A stretch of DNA of 12,612 nucleotides, taken from NCBI GenBank assembly GCA_031278255.1, contig JAITKU010000213.1, positions 1 through 12,612 on the forward strand, in the 5' to 3' direction. This document shows, one piece after another, positions 1 to 6,616 of this stretch. Every line of letters begins with the position of its first letter. Positions within the stretch are counted from its first letter, which is position 1. Under the pieces are notes generated by a model. That model was given only the letters and a program-made list of their open reading frames with translations, made no database searches and was not told the origin of the DNA. This DNA is from Eubacteriales Family XIII. Incertae Sedis bacterium (lineage in GTDB: Bacteria > Bacillota > Clostridia > Peptostreptococcales > Anaerovoracaceae). The position numbers and the translations under genes are program-made.

Positions 1-1
1 C

Positions 2-1195
2 TACATAGGCTTCATGGAATCGCGCAAACGCTCGGTGCGTGAGGAAGCTTTCAAGACCATGTACGAGGCCTATCACAAGCTGCGCAACACCCTCGCCGCC
101 ACATACGGTTTCAACACAAAGACGGACGTCGTAATGGCGCGCATTCGCAGATACCCCTCCGCGATAGAGGCGGCGCTGTCGGGCGACAACATCCCGCTTT
201 CGGTCTACGACAATCTGATCCTTGCGGTAAACGACAGGCTCGGGGTCCTGCACAGATACCTCGAACACAAGCGCCGGCTGCTCGGCGTCGATACGCTGCA
301 CATGTATGACGTTTACGCGCCCGCGGTGCCCGGACGGGAAGAAAAGCTGCCCTATGCGGAAGCCCTGCGCATCATGCGCGCCGGACTCGCTCCGCTCGGC
401 GACGCGTATCTCGACGCGGCGGAGCGGGGCGCCGCGGACGGCTGGATCGACGTGTTTGAGAACGAGGGAAAGACGAGCGGCGCCTATTCTTTCGGCAGCT
501 ACGACAGCAAGCCTTTCATCCTGCTGAACTATAACGACAGGTTGAAAGACCTGTTTACGCTCGTGCATGAGATGGGCCACTCCATGCACGCTTGGTACAC
601 GCGCAAAACGCAGCCTTTCGTATACGGCGGGCATTCGATCTTTACGGCGGAGGTGGCCTCCACCGTGAACGAGTCGCTGCTGATGCAACATCTCATAGCG
701 GGCGCGCGGGATCCGGGCGAAAAGAAATACCTGCTCTGCATGTACATCGAGGAATTTCGCACGACGCTCTTTCGCCAGACGATGTTCGCGGAGTTTGAAC
801 GCCTCACGCACGCGAGCGTCGAGCGCGGTGAGGCCCTGACGGCGGACCTGCTTTCGCGGGAATACTTGGCCCTGAACAAAAAATACTTCGGCGAGGCCGT
901 GGTCAGCGATGAAGCCATCGCCGCGGAGTGGGCGCGCATTCCGCATTTCTACCGCGCCTTTTACGTCTATAAGTACGCCACGGGCTTTTCGGCGGCGACG
1001 GCGATCGCGAAGCGCTTGCTCACGGGCGGCGCGGCGGCGCGCGACGCCTACATCGCTTTCTTGAAAACGGGCGAAAGCGACGATCCGATCGAACTGCTCA
1101 AGATCGCGGGCGTGGACATGAGCGAGCCGGCGCCCGTGGCGCAGGCGATGGACACCTTTGAATCGCTTGTGGACGCCTTGGAAGAGATGCTGTGA
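2..1195 (+). CDS. pepF: Oligoendopeptidase F, C-terminal part (5' end outside window)
   Basis: This is a cytoplasmic M3-family zinc metallopeptidase that degrades oligopeptides. The frame is open from base 2 (Y-I-G-F before the first Met at 14), and the residues after that Met match the interior of PepF, so the Met is internal and the gene begins upstream. Family members have about 600 residues; about 397 are visible. Counting from the Met at 14, the zinc motif HEMGH is at residues 185-189 (bases 566-580), and the third zinc ligand is probably Glu213 in the FTAEVAST stretch, the usual HExxH-plus-distal-Glu layout. The upstream GAYSFGSYDSKPFILLNY region and the C-terminal FYRAFYVYKYATGFSAA segment are also typical of the family. 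The catalytic part looks intact. It ends 15 bases before nadK and is probably co-transcribed with it. Family assignment is secure; the substrate is inferred from the family only. Confidence 0.95.
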   Translation, partial: YIGFMESRKRSVREEAFKTMYEAYHKLRNTLAATYGFNTKTDVVMARIRRYPSAIEAALSGDNIPLSVYDNLILAVNDRLGVLHRYLEHKRRLLGVDTLHMYDVYAPAVPGREEKLPYAEALRIMRAGLAPLGDAYLDAAERGAADGWIDVFENEGKTSGAYSFGSYDSKPFILLNYNDRLKDLFTLVHEMGHSMHAWYTRKTQPFVYGGHSIFTAEVASTVNESLLMQHLIAGARDPGEKKYLLCMYIEEFRTTLFRQTMFAEFERLTHASVERGEALTADLLSREYLALNKKYFGEAVVSDEAIAAEWARIPHFYRAFYVYKYATGFSAATAIAKRLLTGGAAARDAYIAFLKTGESDDPIELLKIAGVDMSEPAPVAQAMDTFESLVDALEEML

Positions 1196-1210
1196 CAAAG
1201 ACGGGGGCTT

Positions 1211-2032
1211 ATGACTGTGAGGGATGCGCAAAACGGTAAGATCAGCATATTCGCGAAAGGCGACGACGCTTCGGCGGAGATCGGGAGCAGCTTCGGCACC
1301 AAGCTGAAAAACGCGGGCTTCACGGTCGTTCCGCATTTTGACGAAACGGTCGAACTCATCGTTTGTATCGGCGGCGACGGTTCCCTGCTCAATACGCTCG
1401 CCGCGCTGCGTTTTCCGAGTACGCCCATAATCGGCGTCAACACGGGACATCTCGGTTTCTTTCAGGAACTGCAGCCCGTAGAACTCGACGAATTCATCTT
1501 CAGATACAAAGAAAAGCAATTCGTTATACAGGAGCTGAAAACCCTGCGCGCGCGCGTCGTCGGCGCGGACGGCGACGCGGACGTCCTGCTCGGCCTGAAC
1601 GAAATCTCGATCCACGGCGCGCATTCGCGCGTGGCCGATTTGAACATATTCATAGGCGACAGCTTCATCGAAACCTTTCGCGGCGACGGGATTCTCGTAT
1701 CGACGCCCGCCGGCAGCACGGCCTACAACTACGCGCTCGGGGGCAGCATCGTGGACCCGCGGCTCGATCTCCTGCAGATCACGCCGATCGCGCCGATCAA
1801 CAACTCCGCCTACCGCTCCTTTACGTCGAGCGTGCTGTTGCCGCCGCACCTTTCCGTCAACGTGTTCCCCGAGTTCGTGCGGGAGCCCGATATTCTGGTC
1901 GCGGCCGACGGCGCGGAACGCACCTACGCGGCGGTCAAGCAGATACACGTCGCGTTTTCCGGTGAAACGGTACGGTTGCTGCGCTTCCCGCACTACGATT
2001 TTTGGAACAAGGTAAAGCAGAAGTTGCTGTGA
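1211..2032 (+). CDS. nadK: NAD kinase
   Basis: ATP- or polyphosphate-dependent NAD+ kinase that makes NADP+, a cytosolic enzyme and the source of the NADP(H) pool. The 273-residue length is normal for bacterial NadK. Visible motifs are GGDGS at residues 54-58 (phosphate and catalytic Asp), NTGHLGFF at 77-84, the NE pair at 130-131, and RGDG followed by STPAGSTAY at about 157-172, all in family order. A G-rich Shine-Dalgarno-like GGGGG sits 3 bases before ATG 1211, which is a close spacing. The stop codon overlaps the next gene's start (TGATG), which suggests translational coupling. In Bacillus subtilis the NAD kinase gene also lies beside an RluA-type gene, so the neighbourhood is conserved. 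No anomaly seen. Confidence 0.97.
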   Translation: MTVRDAQNGKISIFAKGDDASAEIGSSFGTKLKNAGFTVVPHFDETVELIVCIGGDGSLLNTLAALRFPSTPIIGVNTGHLGFFQELQPVELDEFIFRYKEKQFVIQELKTLRARVVGADGDADVLLGLNEISIHGAHSRVADLNIFIGDSFIETFRGDGILVSTPAGSTAYNYALGGSIVDPRLDLLQITPIAPINNSAYRSFTSSVLLPPHLSVNVFPEFVREPDILVAADGAERTYAAVKQIHVAFSGETVRLLRFPHYDFWNKVKQKLL

Positions 2033-2967
2033 TGGAGAGATACGACCTCATATATAAGCAGGACGAGGCGGACACGCGCTTTTGCGTCCGCGAAATACTG
2101 AAAAGACGCCTCTCTGTTTCGACGCGTTTGTTGCGGCGTTTAAAATACGGCGGCGGGGTATACTGCAACGGCCTCCCCGTCAAAATGAACGCCCGCGCCG
2201 CGGCGGGAGATGTCATCACGGTGCTGTTTCCCGCGGAGGAAAGCGGCTTTGTGCCCGAACCCATTCCGATCCGCGTCGTGTACGAGGACAAGGATCTGCT
2301 CGTGATCGACAAGCAGGCCGGTTTCGTCGTCCATCCGACGAAGGGACATCCCGCGCACACGATCGCGAACGGTCTTATGCAGCGCATGGAGAGCGGCGGC
2401 GAACGCTATAAGATACGCTTCGTCAATCGTCTCGATATGGATACGACGGGGCTTCTCATCGTCGGGAAGAACGCGTACTGTCAGGAGGACTTCGCGCGGC
2501 AGGCGGCGGAAAACAAGGTTACAAAGCGTTACGAGGCGATCGTGACGGGCCTTGTGGAGGCGGACGCGGGACGGATCGCGCTGCCGATCGGCAAGGCCGC
2601 GGAGGACGCATTGCGGCGCGTCGTCCGGGCGGACGGTTTTCCCTCCGAAACGCGCTATCGCGTCTTGGAACGCTTCGCGTGCGGGCGCGGATATACGCAC
2701 CTCGAACTCGAACTCGGAACGGGACGAACGCACCAGATACGCGTCCATCTGGCGCACATCGGTCACGCCGTTTTGGGCGACGCGCTCTACGGCGAGGCCG
2801 CGCCCCTGCTTGCGAAACGGCAGGCCCTGCACGCGGCGGAACTCATCTTCCGCCATCCGCGAACGAAAGAACTTCTGCGGCTCTTTGCCCCGCTGCCCCG
2901 GGATATGGAGCAATTGTGCAAGCGTCTGCGCGCGGAATGCGGCCGCGCAGACAACGATAATGGATAA
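2032..2967 (+). CDS. RluA-family 23S rRNA pseudouridine synthase
   Basis: Converts specific uridines to pseudouridine, most likely in 23S rRNA (RluA/C/D family). From ATG 2032 it has 311 residues. A degenerate S4-like RNA-binding region covers about residues 15-60 (LSVSTRLLRRLKYGGGVYCNG). The catalytic domain follows: DLLVIDKQAGFVVHP at 88-102, the active-site stretch VNRLDMDTTG with catalytic Asp135, and GTGRTHQIRVHLAHIGH at 229-245. The usual His before RLD is Asn here (NRLD), a substitution I believe occurs in some Gram-positive members. An in-frame ATG at 2002 exists, but it lies inside nadK and adds an unrelated MEQGKAEVAV extension. I prefer 2032, which overlaps the nadK stop by one base and begins the recognisable protein. 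The exact uridine target, hence the gene symbol, cannot be decided from sequence. Confidence 0.93.
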   Translation: MERYDLIYKQDEADTRFCVREILKRRLSVSTRLLRRLKYGGGVYCNGLPVKMNARAAAGDVITVLFPAEESGFVPEPIPIRVVYEDKDLLVIDKQAGFVVHPTKGHPAHTIANGLMQRMESGGERYKIRFVNRLDMDTTGLLIVGKNAYCQEDFARQAAENKVTKRYEAIVTGLVEADAGRIALPIGKAAEDALRRVVRADGFPSETRYRVLERFACGRGYTHLELELGTGRTHQIRVHLAHIGHAVLGDALYGEAAPLLAKRQALHAAELIFRHPRTKELLRLFAPLPRDMEQLCKRLRAECGRADNDNG

Positions 2968-2978
2968 AAGAGGTTATT

Positions 2979-3845
2979 ATGAGAATTTCTGACATGTTGC
3001 GGCACAAAAAGACCTTTTCCTTTGAGGTTTTCGCGCCCAAGCCGGACAAGCCCATGGAACCGCTCCTTTTAACACTGTCCGAGCTTTACGGTTTTTCGCC
3101 CGATTTCATCAGTTGCACCTATGGGGCCGGCGGCACGAACAGGGGCCGCACCCTCGAGGTCTGCGCGGCCGTAAAGACCGCCGGGCAGGAGGCCATGTCG
3201 CATTTTACCTGCGTCGACGCCGCGCGTGCGGATGTGCTGGATTATATCGGGCAATGCGTCGATTGCGGCATAGAAAACGTGCTGGCCCTGCGCGGAGACT
3301 TTCCCGCGGGCCGGGAGGGGACGCGCGGCGATTTCGACCATGCGGACGAGTTGCTTTCCTTTCTCGGCGCCGCGTTTCCGCAGCTTTGCATATCCGTCGC
3401 GGGCTATCCGGAGAAGCACATCGCGGCGGAATCCGCCGAGACCGATATCGCTTACTTGCGCGCCAAGCAGGACAGGGGCGCGGCTTTTGTGCTGACGCAG
3501 CTTTGCTACGATGTGGACGCCTACCGGCGCTATGCGGAACGGATCCGAAAGGCGGGCGTGACGCTGCCCGTCGTCGTGGGCGTCATGCCCGTGCTGCACA
3601 AGGACCCCACGTTCAGGATGGCCGTGTCCAACGGCTGCTCCATTCCCGCGGAACTGGCCGCTCTGTTCGGCAAATACGGCGATATTCCCGCCGACTTCAA
3701 GAAGGCCGGCAAGGAGTACACCGCCCGTCTGATGGAACGCTTTATACGGGCCGGTATCGACGGACTGCACATCTATACCATGAACAAACACGAGGATGTG
3801 GGCGATATCATACAGAACTTTGGAATCAGAAATGCGATCACCTGA
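2979..3845 (+). CDS. metF: Methylenetetrahydrofolate reductase
   Basis: FAD-dependent reduction of 5,10-methylene-THF to 5-methyl-THF, feeding methionine synthesis. The 288-residue TIM-barrel protein matches the short bacterial MetF type, with no regulatory extension. Motifs in order: FSFEVFAPK at 13-21 (Glu16 equivalent to the catalytic Glu28 of E. coli MetF), CTYGAGGTNRGRT at 46-58, ALRGD at 103-107 (flavin/folate contact region), TQLCYD at 173-178 and HIYTMN at 264-269. A clear Shine-Dalgarno AAAGAGG (2967-2973) lies 5 bases before ATG 2979. It follows the RluA gene by 11 bases and is probably the last gene of the pepF-nadK-rluA cluster. Its link with those genes is one of position only. 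Confidence 0.95.
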   Translation: MRISDMLRHKKTFSFEVFAPKPDKPMEPLLLTLSELYGFSPDFISCTYGAGGTNRGRTLEVCAAVKTAGQEAMSHFTCVDAARADVLDYIGQCVDCGIENVLALRGDFPAGREGTRGDFDHADELLSFLGAAFPQLCISVAGYPEKHIAAESAETDIAYLRAKQDRGAAFVLTQLCYDVDAYRRYAERIRKAGVTLPVVVGVMPVLHKDPTFRMAVSNGCSIPAELAALFGKYGDIPADFKKAGKEYTARLMERFIRAGIDGLHIYTMNKHEDVGDIIQNFGIRNAIT

Positions 3846-3945
3846 TCGAACATCGTTTTGCGATGTGAGTAGGGGCAGCGTGATCGTCGGTGTGCGGGCG
3901 CCGTTTTGCCGACAATGACAATGACGAAAGGGGTAGGTAAGCAGA

Positions 3946-5463
3946 ATGGTTAAAAAAAATCAAATTTTGTGCGTTGCACCCTCTGTCGGGCGGGCGCGCT
4001 TTCGCGCCCGTGTCCGCGTTGTCGCGGGCTTTGCCGCGACTTCGGCGTTTTTTGCCGATTGCGTCTTTGCGAGCGGCGGGGAGACGGAAACGGGCATGAT
4101 CGAACCCGGGAAGCTGCTGCCCTTTTGGAGCGTGGCGCCCTTTGTCGGACTCCTGCTCTCCATCGCGATATTCCCTCTGGTAAGGCCGCATTGGTGGGAG
4201 AAACACCTGTTCAAGGTTTCGATCTTCTGGTCGCTCCTGTTCTTTGTGCCCTTTACGATCCTGTTCGGATTTGAGACGGCTTTCTTTGAGTTGATCGAGA
4301 TCGTCCTCCTGGACTACCTGCCTTTCATCGTACTGCTCTGGGGGTTGTTCGCCGTGTCGGGCGGCATCGTGTTGCGCGGCGATTTGGTCGGGACGCCCAA
4401 GGTCAACCTGTTGCTGCTCTTGATCGGCACGCTGCTGGCGAGTTGGGTGGGCACGACGGGCGCCAGCATGTTGTTGATCCGCCCCGTACTCCGCGCAAAC
4501 GCTTGGCGGAAGAAGAAAGCGCACATCATCGTTTTTTTCATCTTTCTCGTGTCCAATATCGGCGGCTGCCTGACGCCGGTCGGCGATCCGCCGCTCTTCC
4601 TCGGCTTCCTGCGCGGCGTGCCTTTCTTCTGGACGATGCGCCTTTTTCCCTTGCTCGCGGTCAATGCGGTCGTGCTGCTTGCGGTGTTTTTCTTCATGGA
4701 TACGCGCCTTTACAAGAGGGAATTGCGCGAGGGCGCAGAACCCGCACGCGCGGAGGGGGGCGTCTCCATCGGCTTGGCCGGCGCGCACAACCTGATCTTC
4801 CTCGCCGTCATAGTCGGCAGCGTCATCCTGAGCGGCGTCACGGCGTCACATCCCACGTTCTACGACGAAAACACGGGCGTGCTGTTCGGCATACCCGTGT
4901 ACAGCGGCGTGATCTTTCCCTATAACAGCGTCCTGCAGATGGCGCTCATCGTTCTGGCCGGCATCTGTTCGATCGTGACCACAAAGAGCGCTCTGCGCAA
5001 GGAAAACCGGTTCACGTGGGGACCGATCAAGGAGGTCGCGCACCTGTTCATCGGTATCTTCATCACCATGATCCCCGCGCTCGCCCTCCTGCACGCGCAC
5101 GGCGCCTCGCTCGGTCTTACGCGCCCGTGGCAATTCTTCTGGGCGACGGGGGCGCTTTCCAGTTTTCTCGACAACGCGCCGACCTATCTCGTGTTCATGA
5201 CCACGGCCGGCTCGCTCGGCGCGGCGGAGGGCCTGTCCACGACGGCCGGCCTGATCGCCCCGAAACTGCTGCTCGCCATCTCCGCCGGCGCGGTGTTTAT
5301 GGGAGCGAATACCTATATCGGCAACGCGCCGAATTTCATGGTCCGTTCGATCGCCGAGGAGAACGGTGTCAAGATGCCGAGCTTCTTCGGATACATCGGA
5401 TGGTCGCTGTGCTTCCTCGTACCGCTGTTTCTGCTGGATACGCTGATATTTTTTCTGAATTAG
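3946..5463 (+). CDS. CitMHS/NhaD-like transporter, putative Na+/H+ antiporter
   Basis: Polytopic inner-membrane protein of 505 residues, resembling the ion-transporter-superfamily proteins annotated as sodium:proton antiporter or putative citrate transport (CitMHS_2 type). A signal-peptide-like segment (about residues 25-43, ending FASGG) is followed by about ten hydrophobic helices. Two intramembrane repeat signatures are visible: GTTGASMLLIRP (169-180) with NIGGCLTPVGDPPLF (204-218), and FLDNAPTYLVF (407-417) with GANTYIGNAPNF (453-464). Paired motifs of this sort form the substrate and ion site in this superfamily. A Shine-Dalgarno GAAAGGGG lies 12 bases before ATG 3946; a nearer AGGT is also present. 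Met51 (ATG 4096) is an alternative start giving 455 residues, but the FASGG signal region resembles family N-termini, so I keep 3946. The ion or substrate is not determined. The gene stands alone between two operons. Confidence 0.85.
   Translation: MVKKNQILCVAPSVGRARFRARVRVVAGFAATSAFFADCVFASGGETETGMIEPGKLLPFWSVAPFVGLLLSIAIFPLVRPHWWEKHLFKVSIFWSLLFFVPFTILFGFETAFFELIEIVLLDYLPFIVLLWGLFAVSGGIVLRGDLVGTPKVNLLLLLIGTLLASWVGTTGASMLLIRPVLRANAWRKKKAHIIVFFIFLVSNIGGCLTPVGDPPLFLGFLRGVPFFWTMRLFPLLAVNAVVLLAVFFFMDTRLYKRELREGAEPARAEGGVSIGLAGAHNLIFLAVIVGSVILSGVTASHPTFYDENTGVLFGIPVYSGVIFPYNSVLQMALIVLAGICSIVTTKSALRKENRFTWGPIKEVAHLFIGIFITMIPALALLHAHGASLGLTRPWQFFWATGALSSFLDNAPTYLVFMTTAGSLGAAEGLSTTAGLIAPKLLLAISAGAVFMGANTYIGNAPNFMVRSIAEENGVKMPSFFGYIGWSLCFLVPLFLLDTLIFFLN
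3991..4058 (+). other. Three consecutive perfect hairpins at the transporter gene start
   Basis: Three stem-loops lie within codons 16-38. Stem 1 is 3991-3998 with 4003-4010: 8 GC pairs, loop CTTT. Stem 2 is 4021-4027 with 4034-4040: GTCGCGG/CCGCGAC, 6-base loop. Stem 3 is 4042-4046 with 4054-4058: TCGGC/GCCGA, loop GT6. The 3' arm of stem 2 (GCCG, 4033-4036) can instead pair with CGGC at 4043-4046 of stem 3, so the two are mutually exclusive. Early coding mRNA is normally weakly structured. This could tune translation, or be chance in GC-rich coding DNA; no function is shown. Confidence 0.4.
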
Positions 5464-5464
5464 A

Positions 5465-5493
5465 TTGACCCGGAACGGGTGAAATAGTAAAAT
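5465..5493 (+). promoter_or_regulatory. Sigma-70/SigA-type promoter for the ilvC operon
   Basis: A -35 box TTGACC (5465-5470) and a -10 box TAAAAT (5488-5493) each match the consensus at 5 of 6 positions and are separated by exactly 17 bases. The promoter starts 2 bases after the transporter stop codon, in an AT-richer patch of a GC-rich region. The expected transcription start is near 5500, giving a leader of about 120 bases before ilvC. It is the strongest promoter candidate I found in the window. Confidence 0.72.
5468..5480. promoter_or_regulatory. Perfect inverted repeat in promoter spacer, candidate operator
   Basis: ACCCG-GAA-CGGGT is a perfect 5-3-5 palindrome. It overlaps the last three bases of the -35 box and lies inside the 17-base spacer, where a bound repressor would block RNA polymerase. 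It is also just past the transporter stop codon, but no T-run follows, so a terminator role is unlikely. The regulator is unknown, and one 13-base site may be chance. Confidence 0.4.
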
Positions 5494-5499
5494 AGTATC

Positions 5500-5620
5500 A
5501 ATTCATATCGTTATTGCTTCGGATATTGCGGTTTATGGGTTAATAACGCAAAACCGCGCGGACGCGGCGCGGACGGCATGGGGTTCGCGCGGGGCGGTTC
5601 AAACAACAAGGAGACGGAAA
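5500..5620 (+). promoter_or_regulatory. Structured 5' leader of ilvC with competing stems
   Basis: This is the presumed untranslated leader. CGTTATT (5509-5515) can pair with AATAACG (5542-5548). GCGGTTT (5528-5534) can pair with AAACCGC (5551-5557). These two pairings cross, so they must form a pseudoknot or exclude each other. AACCGC (5552-5557) can also pair downstream with GCGGTT (5594-5599), and CCGCGC (5554-5559) with GCGCGG at either 5567-5572 or 5587-5592. No terminator T-run and no leader peptide rich in Ile, Leu or Val codons is visible. The ilvC Shine-Dalgarno AAGGAG (5608-5613) lies just after the last arm. This is regulatory in appearance only. Confidence 0.4.
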
Positions 5621-6616
5621 ATGGCGAAGATCTATTATCAGAGCGACTGCAATCTGTCGCTTTTGGACGGGAAAACGGTGGCGATCATCGGATACGGCAG
5701 CCAGGGGCACGCGCACGCGCTGAATCTGAAAGAAAGCGGCGTAAACGTGATCATCGGACTCTACGCGGGCAGCAAGTCATGGAAAGACGCCGAGGACGCG
5801 GGCCTGCGGGTAAAGACGGCCTTTGAGGCCGCGAAAGAAGCGGATGTGATCATGATACTCGTTCCCGACGAAAAACAGCCTGCGGTCTACGCGGAGAGTA
5901 TCGCGCCGAACCTCACGGAGGGCAAAATGCTCATGTTTGCCCACGGATTCAATATCCATTTTCAGCAAATAATCCCACCGATCGATATCGATGTGACGAT
6001 GATCGCCCCCAAGGGACCGGGCCATACGGTTCGCAGCGAATACACCGCGGGCAGGGGCGTGCCCTGCCTGATCGCGGTACATCAAGACTATACGGGCAAG
6101 GCGCGGGACAGGGCGCTGGCCTACGCGGCGGGCATCGGCGGATCGAGGGCCGGCGTACTTGCGACGACCTTTCGGGAGGAAACGGAAACGGACCTCTTCG
6201 GGGAACAGGCCGTACTCTGCGGCGGCGTGACGGCCTTGATGCAGGCGGGCTATGAGACGCTCGTAGACGCGGGCTACGAGCCGGAGAGCGCCTATTTCGA
6301 GTGCATTCACGAAATGAAGCTCATCGTGGACATGATCTATCAGGGCGGCTTCGGCCGTATGCGCTACTCGATATCCAACACCGCGGAATACGGCGACTAT
6401 GAAACGGGCAAACGCATTATCACGGATGAAACGAAAGCCGAAATGCGCAGGATACTCGAAGAAATTCAGGACGGGACTTTCGCGCGGAATTGGATCGCGG
6501 AGAACGCGGCGGGCCGGCCGCATTTCCTCGCGACAAGGCGTATCAAGGCCGCGCACGAACTGGAGAACGTGGGCCGGGAACTCAGGAAGATGTACGCTTG
6601 GAACAAGGAGAAATAA
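5621..6616 (+). CDS. ilvC: Ketol-acid reductoisomerase, class I
   Basis: Second common step of valine, leucine and isoleucine synthesis: Mg2+-dependent alkyl migration and NAD(P)H reduction of acetolactate or acetohydroxybutyrate. The 331-residue length is the short class I form. The Rossmann motif GYGSQGHAHA is at 25-33. The cofactor loop is GLYAGSKSW (46-54), where Ser51 and Ser53 fit NADPH binding but the common Arg is Tyr48. FAHGF (106-110, His108), APKGPGH (129-135, Lys131), DLFGEQ (191-196, metal-binding Asp191 and Glu195), Glu227/Glu231 in YFECIHE and SISNTAEYG (250-258) complete the active site. Shine-Dalgarno AAGGAG is 7 bases before ATG 5621. The stop codon touches the ilvB start with no gap, implying coupled translation. 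Confidence 0.97.
   Translation: MAKIYYQSDCNLSLLDGKTVAIIGYGSQGHAHALNLKESGVNVIIGLYAGSKSWKDAEDAGLRVKTAFEAAKEADVIMILVPDEKQPAVYAESIAPNLTEGKMLMFAHGFNIHFQQIIPPIDIDVTMIAPKGPGHTVRSEYTAGRGVPCLIAVHQDYTGKARDRALAYAAGIGGSRAGVLATTFREETETDLFGEQAVLCGGVTALMQAGYETLVDAGYEPESAYFECIHEMKLIVDMIYQGGFGRMRYSISNTAEYGDYETGKRIITDETKAEMRRILEEIQDGTFARNWIAENAAGRPHFLATRRIKAAHELENVGRELRKMYAWNKEK

Noticed and set aside
3850..3866. Hairpin ACATCG-TTTTG-CGATGT after metF as a terminator
   Set aside because: Only 6 pairs, half of them A-T, and no T-run follows; may still be a weak pause site.
3911..3925. Tandem GACAAT-GACAAT-GAC repeat before the transporter
   Set aside because: Only two and a half units; likely chance, with no known role.
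3838..4788. 316-codon minus-strand frame over the transporter gene
   Set aside because: Low-complexity Glu/Gln/Arg/His translation typical of the reverse of membrane-helix codons; no start signal or domain.
5500..5620. T-box riboswitch or ilv leader peptide upstream of ilvC
   Set aside because: The leader is too short for a classical T-box, the conserved T-box sequence is absent, and the only small frames (ATG GGT TAA at 5535, ATG at 5578) have no run of Ile, Leu or Val codons.
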